A DNA stretch of 64,000 nt from Bacillus mycoides (GTDB lineage Bacteria > Bacillota > Bacilli > Bacillales > Bacillaceae_G). Positions 9,071 to 17,945 of this stretch are shown piece after piece. A model generated the notes under the pieces. The model ran no database searches. It saw nothing but the letters and a program-made list of their open reading frames with translations, and was not told the origin of the DNA. Position 1 is the stretch's first letter. Every line of letters starts with the position of its first letter. The stretch lies in the NCBI RefSeq assembly GCF_018742245.1, contig NZ_CP036132.1, forward strand, positions 2,599,001 to 2,663,000. The letters are read 5' to 3'. The translations under genes and the position numbers were made by a program.

Positions 9071-11140
9071 TTATCCCTTAATTAACGGAGATATTTCCCC
9101 ACTATAGAAAATCCATAAATCATGAAGTGATCTCGTACATCCGACATACAATAATTTCGCATCATGTTTTGTATTTTTGTAATGTTCTTCATCAACGTCG
9201 ATTAGAAGTACGGCATCAAATTCTAACCCTTTCGCCAAGTATACTGGTACTACCGAAATACCACCTTCATACTTACTTTGATCTGCTTCAATGACGTTAA
9301 CAGACAATCCAGCATTTGTTAACTTCTCATATATATCACGGCATTCATCGTCTGTTCTTCCTATTACCGCGATTGTTTTCACATCTTCATTTTGTAGATG
9401 TTCTAATGTCTTCACAATTTCAGTAAATTGGTCCTCTCCCCGAATTACTTTCACGTCTTCACCACTACGGAAAACTGGTGTTGCGAGTCCTACTGGAATC
9501 TCTGCATTTTTAATTATTTCATTCGCGAATTCAATAATTTCTTTTGTAGAACGGTAACTTCTCGTCAGTTCATAATAACCTGTTTCTTGGAATACTTCCT
9601 TAAAAGCATTCCAGTCTTCAATTCCTTGATAATCATAAATCGCTTGAGATAAATCACCTAATATAGTGAAAGAATTACCTAGTGTAATTTCTTTTAATAC
9701 ATAAACTTGGAAAGGCGAGAAATCCTGAGCTTCATCAATAACGACGTGATGGAACTTCTGTCCGATTTCAATTCCTGTTATGCGATGATGTATGTAAATT
9801 AAAGCTGGTAAGTCTTCTACATATACTTCTTTTTTACGAGAATTCTTTTCTGTTTCTTGAACAAGCTCTTCAGGTAATACTTCGAGTATTTCTTTACTCT
9901 TCAACATTGAACTATACAGTGAAAGTGGGCTCATTTTCGGCCAAAAATTCATATATGTGCTCAATCTCTTTGTCGCTTCTTTTTTTAGTAACTTTTTCTC
10001 GTTTGTTTCTCCAAACTTTTTCAGTTCAATTTCAATCCAGCGCTTCATTCTGCCGACTAAACGTTCTCGTCTTTTCTTTAATGGATAGTGTTTATATTCA
10101 ACCTGCATCCATTTTTTAACGTCTTCCACTGGAATAACTGCTTTATCCCATGCCTCAAAATCTTTTGTCGGTACTAATTCTTTTTCAAATTGAATCATTC
10201 TTTCTTCAATAAACGACTTGAATTCCAGCGTGCCTTTTAATTTACCGAGCATAACTTTTTTTTCATCGCGATTAATTGAAAAAGCTTCTTTCATTTTTTC
10301 TTCTGTCTGCTTCAGTTTCACCGAACCATCTAACGTACGTAATGCCCAATCTGGAAACGTTGTTTGACTAATATTTCCTACCCCTAACTCAGGAAGTACA
10401 CTCGAAATATAATCTAAAAACAAACTGTTTGGAGCGAATACGATCATTCTCTCCGCTTCAAGTTGTTCACGATATTCATAAATTAAAAAAGCAAGGCGAT
10501 GTAAAGCGATTGTTGTTTTTCCGCTCCCTGCAACCCCTTGAATTAATAATGGTAAGTTTCTTTCCGCACGAATAATATCATTTTGCTCCGATTGTATAGT
10601 CGAAACGATATCTTTCAATTTATTATCTTTATTCTCACCTAATCGATATAGAAGAAAATCATCAGCATGCGAGACATCTTCATTTCCTTTTACATATGTA
10701 TCAACAACACGTTCTAGTTCTCTTTTTCGAATGGAAATGTTTCGCTTTAAATAAACATCGCCTTCTACTAATCCGTCTGGTGAATGATAAAATGCTAATT
10801 CATCACCACCGGTAAATGAATAAAACATACTCGCGACAGGTGCTCGCCAATCAATTACAATTGGTTTCATCATATCTTTATCTGAAACACCTACTTTACC
10901 GATGTAAATCGGCATTACGTCTTCCTTGCCATCCTCCTGAAAATCTAACCTTCCAAAGTACGGCTCATGTACACCAATACGTAAGCTTTGTCTATTAGAC
11001 TCCCTCATACTTTCAAGAATTTGCTCTTTAAAATCTTCTCCATAATAAACCGGAATTTTTTCAAGCTGTTCTAATTGATCATCCATCGTACTTAAAGTAT
11101 CTTTCATTTTTTGTAACTCTGCGTCAAAAATGTTGTTCAT
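9071..11140 (-). CDS. helD: RNA polymerase recycling motor ATPase HelD (UvrD-like)
   Basis: This 689-residue superfamily 1 helicase-like ATPase has the Firmicute HelD architecture. An N-terminal coiled coil (ELQKMKDTLSTMDDQLEQLEKI) is followed by PIVIDWRAPVASMFY, Walker A GVAGSGKTT near residue 210, a long insertion, Walker B DEAQDFSPFQ, GDLSQAIYDYQG, LTRSYRST, KGLEFDAVLLIDVDEE and LLYVGCTR. HelD binds stalled RNA polymerase and helps dissociate it from nucleic acid. The open frame begins at a TTG (11167), but AGGAGGG lies 9 nt before the ATG at 11140, giving MNNIFDAEL as the N-terminus. It is monocistronic. Confidence 0.9.
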   Translation of the reverse strand: MNNIFDAELQKMKDTLSTMDDQLEQLEKIPVYYGEDFKEQILESMRESNRQSLRIGVHEPYFGRLDFQEDGKEDVMPIYIGKVGVSDKDMMKPIVIDWRAPVASMFYSFTGGDELAFYHSPDGLVEGDVYLKRNISIRKRELERVVDTYVKGNEDVSHADDFLLYRLGENKDNKLKDIVSTIQSEQNDIIRAERNLPLLIQGVAGSGKTTIALHRLAFLIYEYREQLEAERMIVFAPNSLFLDYISSVLPELGVGNISQTTFPDWALRTLDGSVKLKQTEEKMKEAFSINRDEKKVMLGKLKGTLEFKSFIEERMIQFEKELVPTKDFEAWDKAVIPVEDVKKWMQVEYKHYPLKKRRERLVGRMKRWIEIELKKFGETNEKKLLKKEATKRLSTYMNFWPKMSPLSLYSSMLKSKEILEVLPEELVQETEKNSRKKEVYVEDLPALIYIHHRITGIEIGQKFHHVVIDEAQDFSPFQVYVLKEITLGNSFTILGDLSQAIYDYQGIEDWNAFKEVFQETGYYELTRSYRSTKEIIEFANEIIKNAEIPVGLATPVFRSGEDVKVIRGEDQFTEIVKTLEHLQNEDVKTIAVIGRTDDECRDIYEKLTNAGLSVNVIEADQSKYEGGISVVPVYLAKGLEFDAVLLIDVDEEHYKNTKHDAKLLYVGCTRSLHDLWIFYSGEISPLIKG

Positions 11141-11368
11141 TTGATGATTCCCTCCTGTCCGTTCCAATTTTTTTAGTCAAGACATAATTGTATTAAAAAT
11201 CCATCCATAAAGTCAATAGTTCAAGTAAGAATTTTCCGAAATAAAGAAAAATATAAAAAACCATGCCTCTTTATCTAAGATTTTAAAGTATCCTCAAAAC
11301 AAATTTTTTCTCTATATTTATTTATGAGAATTACATTCATTTTTTTATTTTGGGGACCAATCAATTTT

Positions 11369-12355
11369 TCACTTACATGCAGGAATTACATACTTACCAA
11401 ATAAGTCTAAAGATGAAAGTACTTTATGATGTTCTAATCCACCAAAATTCATTACTGCCATAAAATTCGTAACACCTATTTCACTGTAAGACTGAATTTG
11501 TTGAATAACTTCATCAGGACTTCCTATTATTGGATTGAATTTATGTTTAAGGTCTTCATATGAAATATTAGTCCCACGTGGAGTATTCATAAATAGTTGA
11601 TAAGGGCCTTTTGCATCTGATTCAGCATCTGCAGATGTTTCACCAACATGAACATGAAATGCAATAGGGATTTCCAATTCTTCTGGATTACCGTATCCTG
11701 ACTTTAGATACGTATTCTTGTAAGTATCAATCAGCTTTGCTAATTCATCTCGTGATTTACTAAACCCAAGCCCCATGAAATTGTTTCCCATACTAGCAAC
11801 ATGATTAACACCTTTTTCACTAGAGGTTGCAATCCAATGAGGCGGAAACGGAGCTTGTGTTGGCTGAACATTAAGCCTAAGGTCTTTGTATTGAAAAAAG
11901 TTCCCTTGATGAGAAAAAATCTTGCCTGACCATGCCTTACGTAGCACTTCTAGAGACTCGTTAAAACGCTCAGTTTTTTCCTCCAATGAAATATTATAAC
12001 CATCAAATTCCTTCTGTGCATATCCACTACCTAACCCAAAATCTAATCTTCCGTTTGATAAAAGATCAACCATCGCATAATCTTCAGCAACTCGTATAGG
12101 GTTGTGTAATGGAAGTACTGAAACACCCACACCAAGACGAATTCTATTCGTCCTTTGAGATACCGCAGCGAGCAGAACTGCTGGAGAGGGATTAATACCA
12201 AAATCTGAGAAATGATGTTCTGCAAACCATACCCCATCAAAGTTCATTTCTTCAGCCCGAACGGCTTGCTCCAATACCTCATTATAGAATTGTTTAGGAG
12301 TTCGGGATAATTGATTGGGGTAATTATCAAATATTGTCAATGTACTGAATTTCAT
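11369..12355 (-). CDS. Luciferase-like monooxygenase (LLM) family oxidoreductase
   Basis: This 328-residue protein is an FMN-dependent bacterial-luciferase-fold enzyme. The features are FDGVWFAEHHFSDFGINPSPAVLLAA near the start, TNRIRLGVGVSVLPLHNPIRVAEDYAMVDLLSNGRLDFGLGSGY, and the C-terminal IGSPDEVIQQIQSYSEIGVTNFMAVM. The AEHH and DLLSNGR signatures are strong. The substrate is not indicated. The small ribbon-helix-helix gene 92 bp upstream runs in the same direction and may regulate it. Confidence 0.9.
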   Translation of the reverse strand: MKFSTLTIFDNYPNQLSRTPKQFYNEVLEQAVRAEEMNFDGVWFAEHHFSDFGINPSPAVLLAAVSQRTNRIRLGVGVSVLPLHNPIRVAEDYAMVDLLSNGRLDFGLGSGYAQKEFDGYNISLEEKTERFNESLEVLRKAWSGKIFSHQGNFFQYKDLRLNVQPTQAPFPPHWIATSSEKGVNHVASMGNNFMGLGFSKSRDELAKLIDTYKNTYLKSGYGNPEELEIPIAFHVHVGETSADAESDAKGPYQLFMNTPRGTNISYEDLKHKFNPIIGSPDEVIQQIQSYSEIGVTNFMAVMNFGGLEHHKVLSSLDLFGKYVIPACK

Positions 12356-12447
12356 TTAATATCGCTCCTGATAATTTTATTTAGTTTCTTCCCTTCATAG
12401 ATTGCTTACAAACAATCTAGATGGCACTGTATGTGAAAATAATCATT

Positions 12448-12735
12448 CTATTTATCCGAATCATTCCACTGACGACTTATTTCTAGGCCATAATCCATAT
12501 CGTAAACTTCTTTTATAGCTTTAACTTTTTCAAGACTTGCATCGCTAAATACAGATTTATTTTCAAAAGAATGTAGAACGATTCTTTCAAGAAGAACGCC
12601 TAGCGAAATATCATGATATTCTGCCATTGCTTTCAAAACTTTTACCATTCTTTTTTCCATCCTAATACCAGTTTGCACACGTTCAACTTTAACTTTTGTA
12701 TTTTTTTCATTTATTTGTTCATTATTTTGTTTCAT
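12448..12735 (-). CDS. Small ribbon-helix-helix-like protein
   Basis: This 95-residue protein has a short strand (VQTGIRM) followed by two helices (EKRMVKVLKAMAEYHDIS and GVLLERIVLHSF), the pattern of a CopG/Arc-type ribbon-helix-helix DNA-binding domain. The tail KAIKEVYDMDYGLEISRQW is acidic to neutral. Two palindromes in its upstream region could be autoregulatory sites. No toxin partner is apparent; the next gene in the same direction is the luciferase-like monooxygenase. The function is inferred. Confidence 0.6.
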   Translation of the reverse strand: MKQNNEQINEKNTKVKVERVQTGIRMEKRMVKVLKAMAEYHDISLGVLLERIVLHSFENKSVFSDASLEKVKAIKEVYDMDYGLEISRQWNDSDK

Positions 12736-12769
12736 AACTTCACATCCTTAATGTAAAAAACGATATTTT

Positions 12770-12803
12770 GTTACCACGATAACAATGTATCATTATAACA
12801 TTG
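12770..12803 (-). promoter_or_regulatory. Paired palindromes upstream of the RHH gene
   Basis: GTTA-N6-TAAC (12770-12783) runs directly into CAATGT-N9-ACATTG (12783-12803), both perfect in the arms, about 35-68 bp upstream of the start codon. The position suits an operator for the ribbon-helix-helix product, but this is inferred only. Confidence 0.4.
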
Positions 12804-12907
12804 ATGTATGTTTTGTCAATTGTGTCATTTTATTATTGGTTAAACATAATAGATTCTCGCCCTATTACTATTATCAAGATAATGTAAATTTGTATCCATA
12901 TAACGAA

Positions 12908-12955
12908 AAAAACGCTATTCTTTTTATAGAAATATACAAAAAGGATGGCGTTTTT
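12908..12955 (+). repeat. 18-bp hairpin preceding the transposase remnant
   Basis: AAAAACGCTATTCTTTTT pairs with AAAAAGGATGGCGTTTTT (two G-T wobbles) around a 12-nt loop, ending 3 bp before the ATG of the decayed transposase. Hairpins at the 5' end of transposase genes are known to limit read-through expression in some IS elements; that role here is inferred. Confidence 0.6.
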
Positions 12956-12958
12956 AAT

Positions 12959-13235
12959 ATGAATTTATCGATTTTTAATGAACTAGTATTAGTTTTCAAA
13001 TAATCACAACGATATATGCTGCCTAATAATTTGGAGTGATTAGTTAAAAAGATCTGATTCGTTTAACCAACAAGTGAATATAGTAGACCTATGTGTTTGG
13101 TTTAGCAAAAACATAGCTCATACTTCATTAACCCAACCTTTCAGTCGATTAGAAGCTAATAAAAATATTTACATGAATACGGAAGCACTTAACCAACAAT
13201 CTATATCAACTATTTTCGTCGTATTTGTTTATTAG
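12959..13235 (+). pseudogene. Decayed IS231/IS4-type transposase N-terminus
   Basis: The ATG at 12959 opens MNLSIFNELVLVF, close to the IS231 transposase N-terminus as I remember it (MNLSIQDELQLF). After stops and frameshifts, a frame ending at a TAG (13233-13235) reads VDLCVWFSKNIAHTSLTQPF, then SRLEAN and NTEALNQQ. These correspond to the IS231 region around CIWISQ, LVRLCSQLHA and PEGLNKRF. Only about the first 90 residues of a protein of roughly 480 are represented, and no terminal inverted repeats are visible. It is an old, truncated insertion-sequence remnant. Confidence 0.6.
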
Positions 13236-13255
13236 ATTCTACAAATTTGAAATCC

Positions 13256-13293
13256 CCCTCATACACATAAACTTATCTTAATGTGTATGAGGG
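13256..13293 (-). terminator. Hairpin downstream of the methyltransferase gene
   Basis: CCCTCATACACAT pairs perfectly with ATGTGTATGAGGG around a 12-nt loop, 18 bp after the methyltransferase stop. The T-run is weak, so it may be a stabilising hairpin as much as a terminator. Confidence 0.6.
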
Positions 13294-13311
13294 ATAAGCC
13301 CTACCTTTTCT

Positions 13312-14049
13312 TTATTTCTTTTTTACTTTTATACGATAAGATAAGCAATCATATAGTGAAGCTTGCTCTTTATATCGCGATTGTTCAAAATCAAATGCTC
13401 CGCCTGGGAAGAATCCTACTATACTTAAACCTGCTTCACCGCATAGATGGCTAATCTCTTCTACTGTATAGCAACGTAAAGACTGTGTCACAATATCATT
13501 TGGATAATTAGGATTCCACCAATGATCTAACATTCTTTCATTTATACTATCATATTCATATTTTCGCATCGCTGAACTTAATGACATTTCTTGTCCACTT
13601 ATCTTTTTCCAATACAATGGTTGATAAATATCAATAAGTGCACATCCATCATCCTTCATCCAATCTTTAATCCGTTTTAGTAGAAACAATTGCTCATCAT
13701 CTGTTCCTACACCAAATCCATCTAAATAACTTACTACATCAAATTCTTCCGAAATGTCAATTTGATAGAAATCACCATGGTGAATCGTAATATCCTTACT
13801 TGAATGATCCCTTGCAAATTCAACTAATTCTGTTACAAGTTCAACTGTAATCATTTTTACATCTAACTTAGACATCGCCCTTGCGAATCCACCATTTCCT
13901 GCACCAAGTTCTAACATCGTTTGAAATGGATGACCAACTTGTTCTTGAACTTCTTTAGCAACCTGCTCTAGCCAGTTTTCTGTATTTATATCATAATTCG
14001 ACAGTTCAAATTGCTTTTTGTAAAATTCCTTCACATTTAATTCGTTCAT
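13312..14049 (-). CDS. Class I SAM-dependent methyltransferase
   Basis: This 245-residue protein has a Rossmann methyltransferase core. Motif I is MLELGAGNGGFARAM at about 43-57, an acidic loop follows (MITVELV), then HHGDFYQI (motif II) and DVVSYLDGFGVGTDDEQLFLL. The C-terminal half has ALIDIYQPLYWKK and a YTVEEISHLCGEAGLSIVGF segment typical of small-molecule methyltransferases. The substrate is unknown. GGAGGAG lies 7 nt before the ATG. It is flanked by hairpins on both sides and is probably monocistronic. Confidence 0.85.
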   Translation of the reverse strand: MNELNVKEFYKKQFELSNYDINTENWLEQVAKEVQEQVGHPFQTMLELGAGNGGFARAMSKLDVKMITVELVTELVEFARDHSSKDITIHHGDFYQIDISEEFDVVSYLDGFGVGTDDEQLFLLKRIKDWMKDDGCALIDIYQPLYWKKISGQEMSLSSAMRKYEYDSINERMLDHWWNPNYPNDIVTQSLRCYTVEEISHLCGEAGLSIVGFFPGGAFDFEQSRYKEQASLYDCLSYRIKVKKK

Positions 14050-14186
14050 TATTATTCTCCTCCCGCAATAGATTTTTCTACTACAGGTGAGAAACTAAAT
14101 TTCTGATCCCCCTGAAAAATCCCCCTTATCGTTTCCCTATATTCACAATTTATAAAAAAATAAGAATTTTAAAAGTATAAATTCAA

Positions 14187-14220
14187 AAAGCAGATAATGG
14201 ATTATTCCACTATCTGCTTT
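14187..14220 (-). terminator. Terminator after the GGCT gene
   Basis: AAAGCAGATA and TATCTGCTTT form a perfect 10-bp stem about 20 bp beyond the stop of the 14242-14625 gene. Confidence 0.75.
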
Positions 14221-14241
14221 CACATCATTCTATAGCTGCTT

Positions 14242-14625
14242 TTATTTCCCTTTTTGATACTCCACCCAATCACCAGAAATGATAACTTTCTTCAACATTT
14301 CTCTATCTTGAGCAACATACACATATGCATGTGTTTCTATATCCCAAAAATAAATAGTTTGGGTGATCCGGTCATATAAATCACTCTCGGGATTACCTGT
14401 ATATTCTTCAAGTTCATCTAATTTTTGCAGAACATCACTATTTACTTCATAAACTTCCCCATATACTTTTTCCTCGTTTGAACAAACCATTGCAGGATAC
14501 CCTTCGTTTGTATCAAATAATTTGCCATACGTCCATGCTCCGTCTGCGATGCATGTTGCACCTTGCATATAATGAGCATTCGTTTGCTCTTTTCTTAACG
14601 TGCCATACACGAAAACATGATGCAT
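14242..14625 (-). CDS. Gamma-glutamylcyclotransferase-like (GGCT/AIG2) protein
   Basis: This 127-residue protein carries VFVYGTLR at residues 4-11, the substrate-binding loop of the GGCT fold. It then has KVYGEVYEV and LQKLDELEEY, where the second glutamate stretch supplies the probable catalytic Glu. The family either makes 5-oxoproline from gamma-glutamyl amines or acts in related cyclotransfer. It precedes nothing obvious in its pathway; it lies just downstream of recQ (27-bp gap) and may be in the same transcript. Confidence 0.85.
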   Translation of the reverse strand: MHHVFVYGTLRKEQTNAHYMQGATCIADGAWTYGKLFDTNEGYPAMVCSNEEKVYGEVYEVNSDVLQKLDELEEYTGNPESDLYDRITQTIYFWDIETHAYVYVAQDREMLKKVIISGDWVEYQKGK

Positions 14626-14652
14626 ATGTCCCTATCCCCTTTTTATTGCTCT

Positions 14653-16770
14653 CTACTTTCTAATTTGTAAATATGCACGAATCATAAAGTAACTCACTTC
14701 ATCTGGAAGCTGTTCTTTAATAGATTTCAAACCACCTTCTGCATTTTGTACGGCAGTTTCAATAAGAGCTTCATACGCTGCTGGAACAAAGCTTTGCCAC
14801 TCTACTTCCATACCATCTTCAAAAGAGCGGATTAAGTGGTTTTCAATCGTTTGTCTTGATAGCCCTCTATCTTTCGCAATCTCATTTAGATCAATGCCTT
14901 GTTTATACATTTCATATGTTTCTATATGAGAATTCGCTGAAGCTTTTCCTGATTTTTTACGCTCTGAAACAACTTCAGTCTTAATTGTTTCCGCATAGTT
15001 TGGATTATCCTCAATAAAGTGCTGAACTGCTTGTAAGAAGTGAGACCCGTACTTCACAAGTTTGTGTTCTCCGATTCCTTTTACAGTTAGGAGTTCGGAG
15101 TCACTTTGTGGCATTTTCGCACACATATCTTTTAACGTTTGGTCAGAGAAAATAACGAACGGTGGTACACCTTCTCCTTGCGCAATTTCTTTACGCACTT
15201 CACGAAGCACTTCAAATAAAGGATGGTCTTGAACAATTTGTCTCGTTTCCACCCGTTCTTTGCGTAAAACATTCTCTTTACCAATTAATACTTCTTTTCC
15301 TTTTTCTGTTACTTTTAATGTCGGATACGTACCATGTTCAACTGCAATTAACTCTTCTGAAATTAAAAACTCAATAAACTCACTGACTTCTTTCACACTA
15401 CGGTTTGACAAAAGACCGTATGTTGGCAAAGTATGAAAATTAAATTCAATGACTTTCTTATTTTTAGATCCAGTTAATACTTGTGCAATCATTTGCTTTC
15501 CGAATCGTTGGTTCGTTCGAATCATACAAGATAGTACCATTTGTGATTCTCTCGTCACATCGATACTTTCACGGTCGTCCGTACAATTACCACAGCGGCC
15601 ACAATCTTCCTTCGGCTCTTCTCCGAAGTATTGCAAAATAAATGATTGTAAACATTGTTCTGTATGACAGTAATCGGTCATATTTTGGAGTTTTTCAAGT
15701 TCGTTTGAAAAACGTGATTCTCCAGTTGATTGATCGATTAAAAAGCGTTGTACTTGCACATCTTGAGAAGAATATAACAAAATACATTCACTATCTAATC
15801 CGTCACGACCAGCACGTCCTGCTTCTTGATAGTAACTTTCCATATTTTTTGGCAGTTGATAATGAATAACGTAACGAATATTCGATTTATCAATCCCCAT
15901 TCCAAACGCTGATGTCGCTACCATAACGCTGATTTCATCTCGTAAAAAGAGTTCTTGCTGTTCATTTCGATCGTGATCGCTCATACCAGCATGATATTTC
16001 GATACCGAAACTCCTGCTTTCCCTAAATCTTCATATAACTGATCGACTACTTTTCTTGTAGCTGCATAAATAATTCCAGATTCCTTCTGATTTTGACGAA
16101 TATAATCTGCTAAATACGCATTACGATCCTGTCCTTTAATTACTGAAAACGATAAGTTCTCGCGTTCGAACGTTGTCATAATTGTATTTTCTTGATTAAT
16201 TTCAAGCGTATTACAAATATCATCACGTACTTGTGGTGTTGCTGTTGCTGTTAACGCTAAAACGAGCGGTTTTTCTGGAAGATAATCTAATATGCGATGT
16301 ATATGTAAATAACTCGGGCGGAAATCATGACCCCATTGCGAAATACAGTGCGCCTCATCAATCGCTATCATCGGGATTTTCATATCGATAAGTTGATCAA
16401 CAAACTCCATAGAATCAAGACGCTCAGGCGCCACGTAAAGCAACTTGTAATGCCCTTGTTTCGCCAATTGAATTCGTTGATTCGCTTCTGTAATAGAAAT
16501 AGAACTATTAATATATGTAGCGGAAATACCGTTTTGTATTAATGTATCTACTTGATCTTTCATAAGTGAAATCAAAGGTGAGATAACTAATGTCGTTCCT
16601 TCGAATACTAATGCGGGAATTTGATAACAAATTGACTTACCACCGCCCGTAGGCATAATACAAACTGTATCTTTCCCATCTAATACATTTTTAATTGTTT
16701 CATCTTGTCCTCTTCGGAATGACGAATAGCCGAAATAAGACGCTAAAAGTTCTTGTGCTTTTGTAAACAA
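14653..16770 (-). CDS. recQ: ATP-dependent DNA helicase RecQ
   Basis: This 705-residue 3'-5' DNA helicase of recombination and repair has all the expected parts. GYSSFRRGQDETI (motif 0) is followed by MPTGGGKS (Walker A, about 39-46), DEAHCISQWGHDFRP (DEAH box plus aromatic-rich loop), TATATP, QEAGRAGRDG, the zinc cluster around CHTEQC and CGRCGNC, an RQC winged helix, an HRDC domain (LREVRKEIAQGEGVPPFVIFSDQTL) and a C-terminal helix-turn-helix. There is no suitable ATG; translation most likely starts at the TTG at 16770, with AGGTGA 7 nt upstream. Confidence 0.95.
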   Translation of the reverse strand: MFTKAQELLASYFGYSSFRRGQDETIKNVLDGKDTVCIMPTGGGKSICYQIPALVFEGTTLVISPLISLMKDQVDTLIQNGISATYINSSISITEANQRIQLAKQGHYKLLYVAPERLDSMEFVDQLIDMKIPMIAIDEAHCISQWGHDFRPSYLHIHRILDYLPEKPLVLALTATATPQVRDDICNTLEINQENTIMTTFERENLSFSVIKGQDRNAYLADYIRQNQKESGIIYAATRKVVDQLYEDLGKAGVSVSKYHAGMSDHDRNEQQELFLRDEISVMVATSAFGMGIDKSNIRYVIHYQLPKNMESYYQEAGRAGRDGLDSECILLYSSQDVQVQRFLIDQSTGESRFSNELEKLQNMTDYCHTEQCLQSFILQYFGEEPKEDCGRCGNCTDDRESIDVTRESQMVLSCMIRTNQRFGKQMIAQVLTGSKNKKVIEFNFHTLPTYGLLSNRSVKEVSEFIEFLISEELIAVEHGTYPTLKVTEKGKEVLIGKENVLRKERVETRQIVQDHPLFEVLREVRKEIAQGEGVPPFVIFSDQTLKDMCAKMPQSDSELLTVKGIGEHKLVKYGSHFLQAVQHFIEDNPNYAETIKTEVVSERKKSGKASANSHIETYEMYKQGIDLNEIAKDRGLSRQTIENHLIRSFEDGMEVEWQSFVPAAYEALIETAVQNAEGGLKSIKEQLPDEVSYFMIRAYLQIRK

Positions 16771-17086
16771 AAAAGAGTCACCTGCTTTTCTATATCTTTC
16801 ATCTATTCCTATTATATCATCACTTATGCGTCATGAAAGTGCTGAATGAAAGAGTTATATATAATCTATCATCAAACTGATTCTCGCCATCCTTTTTCAT
16901 TATTCTAAGTTTCTCTTCATTTTGGATATTAATTAGTATCGGTGTTTTAGTTGCTTTCTACGTTTTACAACATATAAAACACAAATCTAGTATACAAGAA
17001 GAAAGAATTTCAATATAAATATTCATTTTATTCGCCTTCCTAGAATACTACTAATCGTATACATGTGAATTTGAGGAGGTTAAATT
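16771..17086. other. Gap upstream of recQ, no confident gene
   Basis: This 316-bp stretch should hold the leftward recQ promoter and the rightward promoter of the small ORF at 17087. A rightward open stretch at about 16890-17020 would encode one hydrophobic segment (IILSFSSFWILISIGVLVAF) but has no usable start codon, so I see it at most as a remnant. Confidence 0.4.
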
Positions 17087-17248
17087 ATGAAATGTAGTTA
17101 CAATAGTTCCATCAAGCCTAAAGAGTCAAATAAACAACTCCAATTCTCTAATAATGATGCGTGGAAATATGAATCATTTTATAAGTATCAGCCCTTATTT
17201 TCTTATAGCAAGCTTATGAATTTCCTTTCTCAACTTTTTAAACGTTAA
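17087..17248 (+). CDS. Small ORF, 53 residues, strong ribosome site
   Basis: The ATG at 17087 is preceded by GAGGAGG with a 7-nt spacer, one of the best ribosome sites in the window, and the frame runs 53 codons to a TAA. The product begins MKCSYNSSIKPKESNKQLQF and ends LMNFLSQLFKR. It has no membrane helix and is polar and basic, with several Tyr, Phe and Asn residues. I do not recognise a family. A clean terminator 115 bp downstream supports a short dedicated transcript. Confidence 0.55.
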   Translation: MKCSYNSSIKPKESNKQLQFSNNDAWKYESFYKYQPLFSYSKLMNFLSQLFKR

Positions 17249-17362
17249 TACATGTGCCAAATATATATTATTCAAACAAATTTTCTCAACATATAACTTA
17301 TAGACTTACTACAATACAGTTGTTACCATATATAATAATCTGTTAGATAAACCCCTTATGTT

Positions 17363-17390
17363 GACCTGCTTAAATTAGCAGGTCTTTTTT
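17363..17390 (+). terminator. Terminator after the 53-residue ORF
   Basis: GACCTGCT and AGCAGGTC form a perfect 8-bp stem with a 6-nt loop and are followed by six T residues. Confidence 0.85.
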
Positions 17391-17578
17391 ATCCTTACAT
17401 ATTGCAATGTATGATATCCTGGCTGAAAAGTCTTTTCTCCATTTTAGAACCCTATTCCACTCTCCACAAATGTTTATAATTCCAAAAAGCAAAATATAAA
17501 TCCGCTACATTCATACAAGCAATTCATTTTTTCTCAATACACAAAGTAAATTTCATTTGTTATTATGAAGATACTCTA

Positions 17579-17650
17579 GATGAGTCTTTGCTCATCAACA
17601 TTATCTAGTTAAAGGGGTCTGCCGCGGGAAGCAGATCCCTTTAACTTTAT
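17579..17650 (+). ncRNA. Candidate small RNA 1 (hairpin plus orphan terminator)
   Basis: No ORF precedes this structure. A small hairpin GATGAG-TCTTTG-CTCATC (17579-17596) is followed by a 16-bp terminator-like stem at 17607-17646 (AGTTAAAGGGGTCTGC with its complement, one G-T pair), with loop CGCGGGAA and a T-rich exit. The orientation is inferred from the T-rich side. A short non-coding transcript or a leader remnant are the possible explanations. Confidence 0.4.
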
Positions 17651-17723
17651 TAAAAATTATCCTTTTCATTTGGACACATTTACCAGGTTATTTCGAAAGA
17701 ATTTTATGCTAATATTACGTAGT

Positions 17724-17790
17724 CGAGTCCGACATCTCGGCAATACCCTTTTGAGGTCCTGCAATTTCCCTTGCAGGACCTCTATTATTT
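17724..17790 (+). ncRNA. Candidate small RNA 2 (hairpin plus orphan terminator)
   Basis: This is built like the preceding element. A small CGAG/CTCG hairpin (17724-17739) is followed by a perfect 12-bp stem GAGGTCCTGCAA/TTGCAGGACCTC (17753-17782) with loop TTTCCC and an exit TATTATTTT. No ORF lies between the two elements. The loop TTCCC is complementary to GGGAA in the loop of element 1. Confidence 0.4.
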
Positions 17791-17945
17791 TAAAATTCTT
17801 TTGATTCATATATATCATAAGTGTGTTTTTCATTCCCCTTCAACTTTCTCCTTTTCCAACTCTCAAAAAAACTCTTGGACACGTAACTTAAAAATAACGT
17901 TTATCATATTGTGAGATATACATGTTCAAAGGAGTGTAACTATTT

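Noticed and set aside
16890..17020. Hydrophobic segment IILSFSSFWILISIGVLVAF on the plus strand
   Set aside because: No ATG, GTG or TTG in frame after a stop, and no ribosome site; at best a remnant of a small membrane protein gene.
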